DNA of 64,000 nt from Marivibrio sp040218065 (GTDB taxonomy: Bacteria > Pseudomonadota > Alphaproteobacteria > UBA8366 > Aestuariispiraceae): positions 1 to 64,000 of the forward strand of contig NZ_JAVJQE010000004.1 in the NCBI RefSeq assembly GCF_040218065.1, read 5' to 3'. Position numbers and translations under genes: made by a program. Each line of letters begins with the position of its first letter. Within the stretch, counting starts at the first letter, position 1. Below are positions 1 to 8,188 of the stretch, in pieces. Under the pieces are notes generated by a model, which was not told the DNA's origin, searched no databases, and saw only the letters and a list, made by a program, of their open reading frames with translations.

Positions 1-516
<516 letters not shown>

Positions 517-996
517 CGAAACTCCTTCTCAAGGCTCAGTCAGGACGCCCGGCCGCGCGAGCGACGGAAACTAAAGTGCGACTTATGCGGGAGAGTCGAG
601 ATGTTTTATATAAAGATAATAAAATAGGTGAAAAATCCGATATCAGCGCTTTCCGCCCGGCCTTTGACTGCAACTTGTGCGACCGCTGACGCGAGCGGGG
701 TCGTCGGCCGGCGTTCCATTCGCGGTCGTGGGAGCCGCCTGATAGCCCCGGTCAGAACCTATGGCTGTTGGGTTAAGGGGAGAAGCGCCCCTCGGCCGCG
801 GCCTCGTCCTTCGAGACGGCCGCCTCCGGCGGCCTCCTCAGGATGAAGCCTTGAGCGCATAATTAGGCGCCTCGCGCCCCCGGCGGGCGCTCGGCGTCGC
901 GGCCTCAGGCAGGGAGCCCCGCCTGCGCAGGGGGGCTGGGTTTCGGGGGGCGAAGAGCGGGCGGCGCCGACCGCCGGCGACGGAGGGGCGGCGCGC
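517..996. other. Intergenic region with AT-rich promoter-like stretch and palindromic repeat
   Basis: No convincing gene is seen here. An AT-rich stretch at about 600-640 (TTTTATATAAAGATAATAAAA) lies upstream of the minus-strand gene that starts at 516 and may hold its promoter. A palindromic repeat is at 802-848 and is listed separately. Confidence 0.5.
802..848. repeat. Intergenic palindromic repeat (hairpin)
   Basis: The inner stem is perfect, GGCCGCC-TCC-GGCGGCC (818-834). It is flanked by outer arms CCTCGTCCT and AGGATGAAG that pair with G.T mismatches. The arm sequence (tcctTCGAGAC...CTCAGGATGA) is of a type I recognise as a common dispersed intergenic palindrome in alphaproteobacterial genomes. 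Confidence 0.6.
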
Positions 997-1779
997 TCAG
1001 CCGCGGGCGGGCGCGTCCAGCAGGATGGCGTCGCGCCGGGCGGCCGCGGCCGGCTCGGCGTTGGCGGCCTCGCGGCTGGCGGCGGCGGTGAGGCGCTTCT
1101 TCTGGTACATATCGAGGTCGGCGCGGTGCACCACCTCGTCGGCCAGATCCTCGCCGCCATAGCTGACCGCCCCGACCGAGGCGCTGAGCGCGATCGTCGC
1201 GCCGCGCCACGTCAGCGTGAGAGCGTTCAGCAGAGCCTCCAGCCGGGCGGCCTTGAGGCGGCCGGCCGTCTCGTCCGTCCCGCCGAGTACGACCGCGAAT
1301 TCGTCGCCGCCGAGCCGCGCGACGGCGTCCGTGGCGCGCGTATGGCGCGAGAGCAGCGAGGCGACGGCCGCCAGCGCCAGATCGCCGGCGGCGTGGCCGT
1401 GGGCGTCGTTGATCTGCTTGAAGTTGTCGAGGTCGACGACGAGCAGCAGACCCGTCTCGCCGGTGCGCTGCAGGCGGGCGAGCGCACGCTCCAGCGCCTG
1501 TTCGAAGCCGCGGCGGTTCAGGACGCCGGTCTGCGCGTCCGTCACAGTGAGCCGGCGCAGCCGCTCGGCCTCGCGCCGTTCCTGCAGCAGTTCGCCGCGC
1601 GCCTCGGCCGCCGCGCTCAACGCCTCGCGCAGCAGCCGGCGGTAGCTCTCGCCCGGCGGCTCGCTCGCGCCGCGTTCGGCCCCTAGGCGGGCCAGCAGCT
1701 CGTCGGCCAGCGTCTCGGCCGCATCTGGGCCCCGGCCCTCGGGACCCTGGTCGGCGCGGTGGGGAATCGGTCGGCTCAT
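997..1779 (-). CDS. Diguanylate cyclase (GGDEF domain)
   Basis: A 260-residue protein with a GGDEF domain, which would make cyclic di-GMP from two GTP. The active-site loop is LGGDEF (GGDEF at 157-161). It is preceded by an intact inhibitory I-site, R-A-T-D (148-151), five residues upstream, so product inhibition is likely. The domain starts at VTDAQTGVLNRRGF (about 79-92). The first 75 residues are Ala/Arg/Glu-rich with no transmembrane segment or sensor domain, so it is probably cytoplasmic. It lies 186 bases downstream of the QueF-like gene in the same direction. Being next to flagellar genes suggests a role in the motile-sessile switch, but that is inference. Confidence 0.92.
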   Translation of the reverse strand: MSRPIPHRADQGPEGRGPDAAETLADELLARLGAERGASEPPGESYRRLLREALSAAAEARGELLQERREAERLRRLTVTDAQTGVLNRRGFEQALERALARLQRTGETGLLLVVDLDNFKQINDAHGHAAGDLALAAVASLLSRHTRATDAVARLGGDEFAVVLGGTDETAGRLKAARLEALLNALTLTWRGATIALSASVGAVSYGGEDLADEVVHRADLDMYQKKRLTAAASREAANAEPAAAARRDAILLDAPARG

Positions 1780-1965
1780 CGTCTGCGCACTCCCTGCACG
1801 GATCGGGGCGGCCTTGGGCGGCGCCCGCGCTCATTGTCATGGGAGATGAATCAAACGCCGTGCCAGTACGGCGAATCGGCCCGATTCGGGCGTTTCGGCC
1901 GCGCCGGTCGCACGGGGGAGGGAAGAGCTTGCCGGTCGCCGCCGGCCGCGGGAGGCAAATCCGGC

Positions 1966-2403
1966 CTAGAAGCCGCCGGCGCGCACCAGCAGCGATTTGT
2001 TGTCCCACTTCGGCTGGCGATCCTCCACCAGCACCTGATGGCCGGCCGAGATCGTCACGATGATCTGCACCCAGCGCGGCACCAACTCGTCGTTCAGATC
2101 CGCCAGGATGCGAAGCGCCAGACGCTCCGGCAGGCTTTGCGTCTCGGCGCCAAAATCGGATAGCCGCCCGAGATAGGCGGAAAAACCGTCGGCCTGTACG
2201 ATCCGCTTGTCGGGCACGAACATCAGCGTGACCAGAGCCGCCCCGCCGGCGGCTTCGCCCTCAAGGCGCACCAGATAGTCGATCCGGGGTTGCGGGTTCT
2301 CGAGCGTTTCGATCGGACGGCGCGCGGCTTCGGCCTTGGCGGCTTCGGCCGCCGCCGCGGAGAGATCGGGGGCGGAGAGATCGGCGGGGGCCTTGTCGCT
2401 CAT
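1966..2403 (-). CDS. QueF-like (T-fold) protein lacking the catalytic cysteine, in a flagellar operon
   Basis: 145 residues. The start overlaps the stop of the upstream fliK-like gene as ATGA (2400-2403), so the two are translationally coupled. Residues 30-135 follow the layout of the NADPH-dependent preQ0 reductase QueF: IETLENP (QueF LESFPN), DYLVRL, the FVPDKRIVQ strand (QueF YIPDEKMVE), then AYLGRLSDFG, ILADLNDELVPRWVQI and a C-terminal strand. The QueF active-site stretch (SLCPKTGQPD) is replaced by a short AAGGAAL segment, the protein has no cysteine at all, and the FHE motif is missing. Queuosine-pathway reductase activity is therefore very unlikely. A binding or structural role linked to flagella is inferred from the operon. 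The similarity is judged by eye. Confidence 0.65.
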   Translation of the reverse strand: MSDKAPADLSAPDLSAAAAEAAKAEAARRPIETLENPQPRIDYLVRLEGEAAGGAALVTLMFVPDKRIVQADGFSAYLGRLSDFGAETQSLPERLALRILADLNDELVPRWVQIIVTISAGHQVLVEDRQPKWDNKSLLVRAGGF

Positions 2404-4010
2404 ACCGTCACCCCGCCGGAGTCGCCGGCGGCGTCCTCCGCCAGATGCAGGTCGAAGGCCTTCACCTGCTGGAAGGCGATGGACCCGCCGTAGCCGAGCG
2501 CGCTGATCTGATCGGCGAAAAGCCCGCGCATCGCCTCGCGGTCGGCGGCCTCCAGCGGCTTCTGCGTGCGGACCATCAGATCCAAGGTCTTCTCGCGCAC
2601 CAGACCGTCGAACTGGAACGGGCCGAGGCGGGAGAAATGCGCCTCCACCACGAACCGCGTCGCCTTGGCTTGGGGGGCGTCGCCAGCCTCCTCGCCCTCG
2701 GCCTCCTTGCGGTCGCGCAGGTAGAGACGGATGCGCTCCAACTCCCCGTCGTTCAGCAGCGGCAGCGAATAGGCCCGCCACTCGCCCCCGCCGGAATCGC
2801 GCGCGCGGCTCGCCGCCGCGCCGCGCAGGTCGCCCTCCAGCCGCTCGCCCAGGCCGCGTTGCAGGCGCTCGATCGACTGGGCGCGGGTCTCGCCCACCAG
2901 GCGCTCAAAGCCGCCGCCGCGCAGCGCGGAGAGGAAGAACAGCATCGCCGTTCCCATCTGCACGCCGCTTTGCGCGCCGGGCTGAGGGATCATCGCCTGC
3001 AGGCTTTGCAGGGCCTGTTGGCCGGCCGCAGCCTGCGGGGAGGCGCCCTCCCCGCCGCCCGCGCTCAACCGGCCCAACAGCGCCAGCGCTTCGTCCAACC
3101 CCGCGAAACGCCCGGGGGCGTTGGCCCCGAGGAAGGGCGCGCTCACGCCGGGACCGGGCGGGCGCGGCGGCCCGGCGAGCTCGAGGCTGAGCTGCGTGCC
3201 CGCCGGCGGCGCGCCCGCGCCGGTGTTCAGGGCGATCGTCCCGGCGCTGGTCGCGACCAGGGTTTGGCCGGCTGTGCTCTGGCCGGTGACGACGCCGCTC
3301 AACAGCGGGCTGGTCGCCGACAGGCTGGCGGGCGGCGGCGGGGTCTGGCCCTGCGGGGTGAGCGCGATCAGCTTCAGCGACAGGCCCGCGCCCTGCGGCA
3401 ACGGCTGCCCGCCGGCGAGCGCGGCCTGCAGCGCAGCCGGCGTCGGCGCCGGCGCGCCGGGCTGCAGCGCCTGCGCGCCGGCCGCCGTCACCGCGCCTTG
3501 CAGCGTCGCGCCGACGCTGAGCGTCGTCAGCACCGAGGCGCCGGACGCGCCGGGCGCCGGCGCGGATGCGCCGGTTTGCGCTTGCGCCGCCGGCGCCGCG
3601 TGTCGTCCGGCTGGTTGAGCCGCCTGCTGGCCGGCTGGCGGCGGGCCGGGCGGGGCGGCGAGGGTCGCGCTCAAGGTCTGGCCGCCGAGCGGGGCTTGCG
3701 CCGCCGGCTGACCCGAAGGCGCCTGCGGCGTGATCGCAAGCTGCGCGGGCGGGCCGAGGCTCGTCATTTGAAGCGTGACCGGCGTGCCGGGCGGCAGGGC
3801 GGAGCCGGTCTGGAGGGTCAGCATGCCGTGCGGCGTCGCGATCTGCAGGCGGCCTTCGCCGCCGGTCGCGGTGACGCGGCCCTGCATCGCGCCGCCGGCC
3901 GCGAATTGCCGGATCAGATGCGGGGTCAGGCTGAGCGCCCGCCCGCCGGTCTGCTTCGCCGCCGCGGCGTCGCCGCCGCCGGCCCCGCCTGGAGGGATCT
4001 GTGCAGTCAT
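2400..4010 (-). CDS. FliK-like hook-length-control-related protein
   Basis: 536 residues, Ala/Pro/Gln-rich in the middle like FliK proteins. Three divergent internal repeats with the pattern G.VT...G...L.T..G...L.TG..LP.GT.L.L lie at about 41-95, 168-218 and 237-279, perhaps small beta domains. The compact C-terminal domain (about 440-520) includes FVVEAHFSRLGPFQFDG and TLDLMVRTQKPLE, reminiscent of the Flg_hook domain (LG.V.V.) but not a clear match. The start ATG has GGGAGG upstream, and a sigma-54 promoter lies about 95 bases further up. A canonical FliK is encoded separately at 21445-23040, so this is a paralogue or analogue. It is coupled to the QueF-like gene by an ATGA overlap. Confidence 0.6.
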   Translation of the reverse strand: MTAQIPPGGAGGGDAAAAKQTGGRALSLTPHLIRQFAAGGAMQGRVTATGGEGRLQIATPHGMLTLQTGSALPPGTPVTLQMTSLGPPAQLAITPQAPSGQPAAQAPLGGQTLSATLAAPPGPPPAGQQAAQPAGRHAAPAAQAQTGASAPAPGASGASVLTTLSVGATLQGAVTAAGAQALQPGAPAPTPAALQAALAGGQPLPQGAGLSLKLIALTPQGQTPPPPASLSATSPLLSGVVTGQSTAGQTLVATSAGTIALNTGAGAPPAGTQLSLELAGPPRPPGPGVSAPFLGANAPGRFAGLDEALALLGRLSAGGGEGASPQAAAGQQALQSLQAMIPQPGAQSGVQMGTAMLFFLSALRGGGFERLVGETRAQSIERLQRGLGERLEGDLRGAAASRARDSGGGEWRAYSLPLLNDGELERIRLYLRDRKEAEGEEAGDAPQAKATRFVVEAHFSRLGPFQFDGLVREKTLDLMVRTQKPLEAADREAMRGLFADQISALGYGGSIAFQQVKAFDLHLAEDAAGDSGGVTV

Positions 4011-4103
4011 CGGCTCGCCTCCCGGCCGGTTCTCCGGCCGTCCATCGCCGTCGGGTAAAGGCGCCGATGCGCTTCTGCGCCGCGCCCGCCGACGCGCCTT
4101 CGA

Positions 4104-4119
4104 TGCAATCAGTGTACCG
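4104..4119 (-). promoter_or_regulatory. Sigma-54 (-24/-12) promoter of the fliK-like/QueF-like operon
   Basis: Read on the minus strand: CGGTACACTGATTGCA, against the RpoN consensus TGGCAC-N5-TTGCW. The GG-to-GC spacing is exact, the -12 element TTGCA is perfect, and the -24 element is GGTAC instead of GGCAC. The expected start is near 4092, about 80 bases before the ATG at 4010. Confidence 0.65.
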
Positions 4120-4140
4120 CAGACACTGTACCGCAGACGC
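4113..4140. repeat. 14-bp tandem duplication at the -24 promoter element
   Basis: TGTACCGCAGACAC (4113-4126) is followed at once by TGTACCGCAGACGC (4127-4140). The copy nearer the gene overlaps the -24 element of the sigma-54 promoter, so the GGTACA element is duplicated while the -12 element is single. Confidence 0.7.
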
Positions 4141-4165
4141 GCGCGTGAGGGGAGGGTGCGTTTTG

Positions 4166-4183
4166 TTCTATTATTGAATAGAA
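4166..4183. promoter_or_regulatory. Perfect AT-rich inverted repeat upstream of the plus-strand cassette
   Basis: TTCTATT-ATTG-AATAGAA is a perfect 7-bp inverted repeat with a 4-base loop, within an AT-rich block (about 4160-4270) that contrasts with the GC-rich surroundings. It lies about 120 bases upstream of the gene starting at 4305. It could be an operator or a weak hairpin; no regulator is known. Confidence 0.4.
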
Positions 4184-4304
4184 TAAAAGGACTTTTCGCT
4201 TTACAGTCGGGACTATCTTAGCGGTAGAGTTACGAAAGCGTGTTTTAAATGGTTAGTGTAATTTTAACGAGTTGAAACGCGATGAATGACCGAGGAGCGA
4301 AAGG

Positions 4305-5072
4305 ATGACGCGGCGGCGCCGGTTGGCGATGCTCGGATTGGGGGCGGGCGGCCTGCTTGCGCTGCTCGCCTGGGTCTTTTCGCCGCTGTTGAAGGAGGAG
4401 GGCTATTGGGGCCCGTTCGTCCTGCAGCCGCCGCGGCTCTTTACCGGGGACATGACCCCGGTGGCGCACACCATCCGCGGGCGCACCTTCCAGATCCCGA
4501 AGGCCTATCTGCCCTTCACGGACGAGCATCGGCCCTCGTCGGCGGACCGTCACGCGCGGGTGCAGATCTGGGCGGAACTGCCGGGCCTGACGCCCTACGA
4601 CGCCGACCCGTACGAGGGAAACGGCCGCGTCCTGACGGTCGACGAAGCGCGCCGCTATGTGGCGATCACGCTCTCCTCCATCGTCTACAATCGGCCGGTG
4701 TCCGTCTATTACGAACGCGCGCTGGAGCATGGCGACGCCTGCGTCCCCGATGAGACGACCGGCATGCAAAAATGTCCGAACAGCTCGTTCGGGTTCCCGA
4801 TTTGGATCGAAGACCTGAACGGCTGGAAGATCGGCGTCTATTGCGGCGACACGAACTTCAGCACGCGTTCTCTGTGCAAAGTGCGTGCGCCCCTGATCCA
4901 GAACGTTTCTCTAAATGTAACGTTCAACCACACCCGTCTGCCTGAGGCTTTGCGGCTTTTCCTCCACGTCGCCGACCTGATTTGCGACTGGTATGCGCCC
5001 GATCCCGAGGCCCGCCCCCTAACCTTCAACCACTGCACGGAGAGGGGCCATGCCCTCGACCCGTTGGGATAG
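4305..5072 (+). CDS. Unknown membrane-anchored six-cysteine periplasmic protein (copy 1)
   Basis: 255 residues. An N-terminal MTRRRR and hydrophobic stretch (about 8-26) predict a signal anchor, with the rest in the periplasm. It is a tandem paralogue of the next gene. Shared motifs are FTGDMTPV.HTIRGRTF.IPKAYLP (46-70), NRPVS (129-133), PLIQNVSLNV (196-205), DLICDWY.PDPE (224-235) and PLTFN.C (238-244). Six cysteines (146, 157, 180, 191, 227, 244) are all conserved in the paralogue, suggesting three disulfide bonds. It overlaps the next gene by 23 bp. Parts of the 3' half have lower GC than the cluster. I do not recognise the family. An immunity or chaperone partner for the protein at 5831 is one possibility but unproven. 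Confidence 0.75.
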   Translation: MTRRRRLAMLGLGAGGLLALLAWVFSPLLKEEGYWGPFVLQPPRLFTGDMTPVAHTIRGRTFQIPKAYLPFTDEHRPSSADRHARVQIWAELPGLTPYDADPYEGNGRVLTVDEARRYVAITLSSIVYNRPVSVYYERALEHGDACVPDETTGMQKCPNSSFGFPIWIEDLNGWKIGVYCGDTNFSTRSLCKVRAPLIQNVSLNVTFNHTRLPEALRLFLHVADLICDWYAPDPEARPLTFNHCTERGHALDPLG

Positions 5073-5853
5073 GGGCGCGGGCCGTCGGGCGCTTCGGGCG
5101 CTCGTCGCGATCGCCCTCGCTCTGCCGTCGTGCGCGGCGGGCGGGGTGCTGCTGTTCTGGGCGGCGCTGTCGGCGACGCCGGCCGGCTGGCGGGGCGAGC
5201 CCGGCGGCTTCCTGCCCCACTACCCTCAGGCCTTCACCGGGGAGACGACCCCGGTCGAGCACACGATCCGGGGGCGCACCTTCGCGATCCCCAAGGCCTA
5301 TCTGCCCTATGTGCGCGACCATCGACCGACCTCCAAAGAGGTCGACGCCCTGACCGTGATCTACGCCAAATGGCCGGATCTAGCCCCCTACCGGGAAGAT
5401 CCGCTGGACGAGGAGGGGCTGTTGAGCGACGCGGCCTACGACCAAAAGGTCAAGATCGCTCTGACCTCCATAACCTTTGACCGGCCTGTGAGTTCTCATT
5501 TTGAATTTGAGCCTACCGGCCCCTGCACCGTCGATGCACCGACCGGATTTACTGTCTGTCCATGGTTAGAGTCCCGGCTTTGGAAAGTAACCGACGGCAG
5601 CGCGCGCATCGGTATGCTTTGCACACTCCCGAGTAAGCTCTCCGGCCGGAGCTACTGCAGTGCGAGCGTTCCTCTTGTTCAGAACGTCTCGCTAAATGTT
5701 CACTTCTCAGCCGTTCATCGAGACGAAATGCGAAGCCTGCTTTCCCGAACGGTGGACTTGGTCTGCCGCTGGTTCAGACCCGATCCCGACAACCAGCCTC
5801 TAACCTTCAACTACTGCAAGGAGCCAATCTATGCCGCCGACACCCCGGAATGA
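5050..5853 (+). CDS. Unknown membrane-anchored six-cysteine periplasmic protein (copy 2)
   Basis: 267 residues, with ATG at 5050 preceded by GGAGAGG. The N-terminal hydrophobic segment (about 15-43) predicts a signal anchor or signal peptide; SCAAG (27-31) could also be read as a lipobox-like site. The body matches copy 1: FTGETTPVEHTIRGRTFAIP, ITFDRPVS, PLVQNVSLNVHF, DLVCRWFRPDPD, PLTFNYCKE, with the same six cysteines after the leader. Both gene junctions in this cassette (copy 1/copy 2 and copy 2/next gene) are 23-bp overlaps with similar sequence, which points to duplication of a coupled unit. GC falls noticeably at about 5480-5720. No known domain is recognised. Confidence 0.75.
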   Translation: MPSTRWDRGAGRRALRALVAIALALPSCAAGGVLLFWAALSATPAGWRGEPGGFLPHYPQAFTGETTPVEHTIRGRTFAIPKAYLPYVRDHRPTSKEVDALTVIYAKWPDLAPYREDPLDEEGLLSDAAYDQKVKIALTSITFDRPVSSHFEFEPTGPCTVDAPTGFTVCPWLESRLWKVTDGSARIGMLCTLPSKLSGRSYCSASVPLVQNVSLNVHFSAVHRDEMRSLLSRTVDLVCRWFRPDPDNQPLTFNYCKEPIYAADTPE

Positions 5854-7345
5854 CCCCGCCCGGCCCGATTACGCCGATGTTCTGGCGCGCGGTCGCCAAC
5901 TGATCGATCGCGGCGATGTCGCCGGCTACTGGGCCTTGATAGCCGAGCATGATCCCTACGCGAAGTTGGCGCACGGCGTGGCGACCAACAGCACGCCCGA
6001 AGGGCGTGCGGCCAATGAGCGTTTGGCGAACTACTATCGTCGGCAGCACGGCCGAAACATCACGGACGCCGAGATAGAGGACATACGCCGCAAGATAGCA
6101 AACGCGGACGCCGAGGCGCGAAGGAAAAGCATGGAAGCCGAGAACAACATCGGCCTCAAGCCCGATACGATCGCTGGGTATCACAAGACGGTTTTTGAGC
6201 AGAGCGAGCTTCCGTCCGACACCTTCACCCTCGAGAATCTCGGCCGCGCGTTCGGCGATGATGCGGCCGGGTGGCATCTGGGCACGGAGGAGCCGTCGAG
6301 CGCGGATCGCGGCGACGGCTCCATCGACGCGATCGGCGATGCGATCGGCGACGTGATCGGCGCCGGGTTGGACGCCGTCTTTTCGGACGGCGAGCCCGAT
6401 CCGATCCGCGGCGGGCCGGGCGGTTCGCCCGACTATCGGGGGCCGTCGGCGCCGTCGCGCGGCAAACCGTCCGACGCCGAAGGGACGCCCGGACGCGCGC
6501 CCGACGACGGCTCGCGCGCGGGCGCCGCGCCACGCGGGGCTGACGCCGCGGGAAGCCCCCGGCATGACGCCGCTGTTGCCGCGACCGGGGCGGACGCCGG
6601 CCCGTCGGCCGTCCCGCGCGCCGCGGAGGCCGACGCCGAGCCCTGGCGCGACGCCTGGGCGCGGGCGTTGGACTTGCCGGCGGAGGGTCCGCCGCGGGCG
6701 GAGACGATCCTGCTCAAGCAGCCCGCTGACTGGACCGAGGGCGAGATGCGCGCCGTGCTGCGCAGCGACGCCTACTGGACCGGCGAAGAGGGCGAGCGGA
6801 CCCGGCGGCGCGACGCGGTCGCGCGCTGGCACGGGCTCCACTACGGCGATGCGCCCGTCCGCCGCGACGGGACCGGCCGGATGGTCGAGCCCGCCTTCAA
6901 GATCGACCCGCCCGCCGCCGTCACGCCGCCCCGCACGGTCGAGGGCGAGCCGCTGGCCGACGCGCTCAGCGGGACGCTGGCGGCGGTCGGGCGGCAGGCG
7001 AAATCGGCCGGGCCGATGGAGGCGGTGCGCCGGCTGCAGGCCGGGCTGAACCGGATGACGGGGCGCGCCGCGGCTCAGCCGAAGCCGGATCGACGGCGCC
7101 TGCGCGATCCGTGCGAGGATGAGCCGACGCCGCGCGTTGAGCGGCTGAGGGTCGACGGCGACCTCGGCCCCAAAACGGCCGAGGCCGCCCGGCGCGCCGT
7201 CGCCCGCTTCGGGCGCAAGCCGGTCGAGGCCGAGCTGCGCCGGCCGGCGGAGGAGCAAGAGCCGAATCCGTTGTTCGCCCTGAATGAAGACGCGCAGGCG
7301 GGCGGCCGGAGGCCGATTTCCGGCGGGTTTCGGGCGCGAGGATGA
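5831..7345 (+). CDS. Unknown protein with C-terminal peptidoglycan-binding-like domain; possible effector
   Basis: 504 residues; the ATG at 5831 has AAGGAG upstream and overlaps the previous gene by 23 bp. The N-terminal domain (about 10-150) contains DPYAKLAHGVATNSTPEGRA and GRNITDAEIEDIRRKI, which I cannot assign. A long Gly/Asp/Ala/Arg-rich linker follows (about 155-270), then a second globular region (about 280-370). The C-terminus (about 400-470) looks like PG_binding_1 with an insertion: AVRRLQAGLNRMTG then LRVDGDLGPKTAEA. There is no signal peptide. It could be a wall-targeted effector or toxin with the two upstream proteins as partners, but no catalytic motif is seen. The plus-strand cassette interrupts a minus-strand flagellar cluster. 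Confidence 0.7.
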   Translation: MPPTPRNDPARPDYADVLARGRQLIDRGDVAGYWALIAEHDPYAKLAHGVATNSTPEGRAANERLANYYRRQHGRNITDAEIEDIRRKIANADAEARRKSMEAENNIGLKPDTIAGYHKTVFEQSELPSDTFTLENLGRAFGDDAAGWHLGTEEPSSADRGDGSIDAIGDAIGDVIGAGLDAVFSDGEPDPIRGGPGGSPDYRGPSAPSRGKPSDAEGTPGRAPDDGSRAGAAPRGADAAGSPRHDAAVAATGADAGPSAVPRAAEADAEPWRDAWARALDLPAEGPPRAETILLKQPADWTEGEMRAVLRSDAYWTGEEGERTRRRDAVARWHGLHYGDAPVRRDGTGRMVEPAFKIDPPAAVTPPRTVEGEPLADALSGTLAAVGRQAKSAGPMEAVRRLQAGLNRMTGRAAAQPKPDRRRLRDPCEDEPTPRVERLRVDGDLGPKTAEAARRAVARFGRKPVEAELRRPAEEQEPNPLFALNEDAQAGGRRPISGGFRARG

Positions 7346-7408
7346 GCTGGGCGCGGCCGGTTGCGTCGGCCCCTGTCTTGGAGGACGAGGTCGGTGCGTG
7401 AAACGACG

Positions 7409-8188
7409 TTATAACTGCGCTGCGATCCGCTCCACGTCCGAGCCGGCGTCGGAGCCGGGGGAGCGGGAGAGGAGCGGCATCTGGGCGCGGATCGCCTCGC
7501 GCACGCGGTTGTCGCGGCGCACGACGCCGGCCAGCTGCGGCTCGCGCTTCAGGAAGTTGGCGCAGGCCTTGGAGAGGGTCTCGTAGGTCTTGCGGCCTTT
7601 CTCCGGCGTCTCGGCGGCGTTGACGACGATGCGGATGTCGACCTCCGGATGTTGGCTCCACAGCAGCTTCATGAAGGCGTAGGCGTCGGTCAGCGACGTC
7701 GGCTCCTCGTTCACCACCAGCAGCACGCGCCCGGTGCGCGTCGCCATCTGGCGCACGATCCGGTCGACGCCGGCGCCCAGATCGACCACCACCCGGTCGT
7801 AATCGGCCGCCAGCGCGATCAGGTCGCGCTGCAGCCGCTCCACCCGCGGGGCCGGCAGGCTCGCGAGCGATCCCGACCCCGAGCGCCCGGCGATGATGTC
7901 GAAGCCGGCCTCCGCGTGCCGAGTGATGCAGGATCTCAAAACGCCTTTGCCGTCGAGCGCGGTGGAGAGATCGCGCTTCGGCATCAGGCCCAGCTGAATG
8001 TCGACATTGGCGAGCCCGAGATCGCCGTCGAACAGCAGCGTTTTCTTGCCGGCGCGAGCCAGCGCGTGGCTCAGCGTCACCGCGAACCAGGTCTTCCCCA
8101 CGCCGCCCTTGCCCGAGGCGACGGCGACGATCCGCTGGCTCGGATCGTTGGCTGAGCGGCCGGGTTTCTTGGAGGCGTCGTCAGTCAT
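7409..8188 (-). CDS. fleN: Flagellar number regulator FleN/FlhG (MinD-like ATPase)
   Basis: 259 residues of the ParA/MinD family. The deviant Walker A is SGKGGVGKT (about 25-33), followed by DGDLGLANVDIQLGL (Walker A-prime region) and VVVDLGAGVD (Walker B). FleN/FlhG controls flagellar number and position by antagonising FlhF. The start overlaps the flhF stop (8185-8188, ATGA), so the two are translated together, the usual arrangement. It is the last gene of the flagellar operon running from 18415. The C-terminus lacks an obvious amphipathic membrane-targeting helix. Confidence 0.93.
   Translation of the reverse strand: MTDDASKKPGRSANDPSQRIVAVASGKGGVGKTWFAVTLSHALARAGKKTLLFDGDLGLANVDIQLGLMPKRDLSTALDGKGVLRSCITRHAEAGFDIIAGRSGSGSLASLPAPRVERLQRDLIALAADYDRVVVDLGAGVDRIVRQMATRTGRVLLVVNEEPTSLTDAYAFMKLLWSQHPEVDIRIVVNAAETPEKGRKTYETLSKACANFLKREPQLAGVVRRDNRVREAIRAQMPLLSRSPGSDAGSDVERIAAQL

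Noticed and set aside
905..2008. 367-residue minus-strand frame over the diguanylate cyclase
   Set aside because: It is Arg/Pro/Gly-rich and antiparallel in codon quality; the GGDEF frame has clear conserved motifs.
2445..4058. 537-residue plus-strand frame opposite the FliK-like gene
   Set aside because: Arg/Gln/Leu-rich composition typical of reverse frames in high-GC genes, with no motif; the minus-strand gene has a promoter, ribosome site and coupling.
4245..4769. 174-residue minus-strand frame opposite the first six-cysteine gene
   Set aside because: No homology by eye, and the plus-strand frame is conserved in its tandem paralogue.
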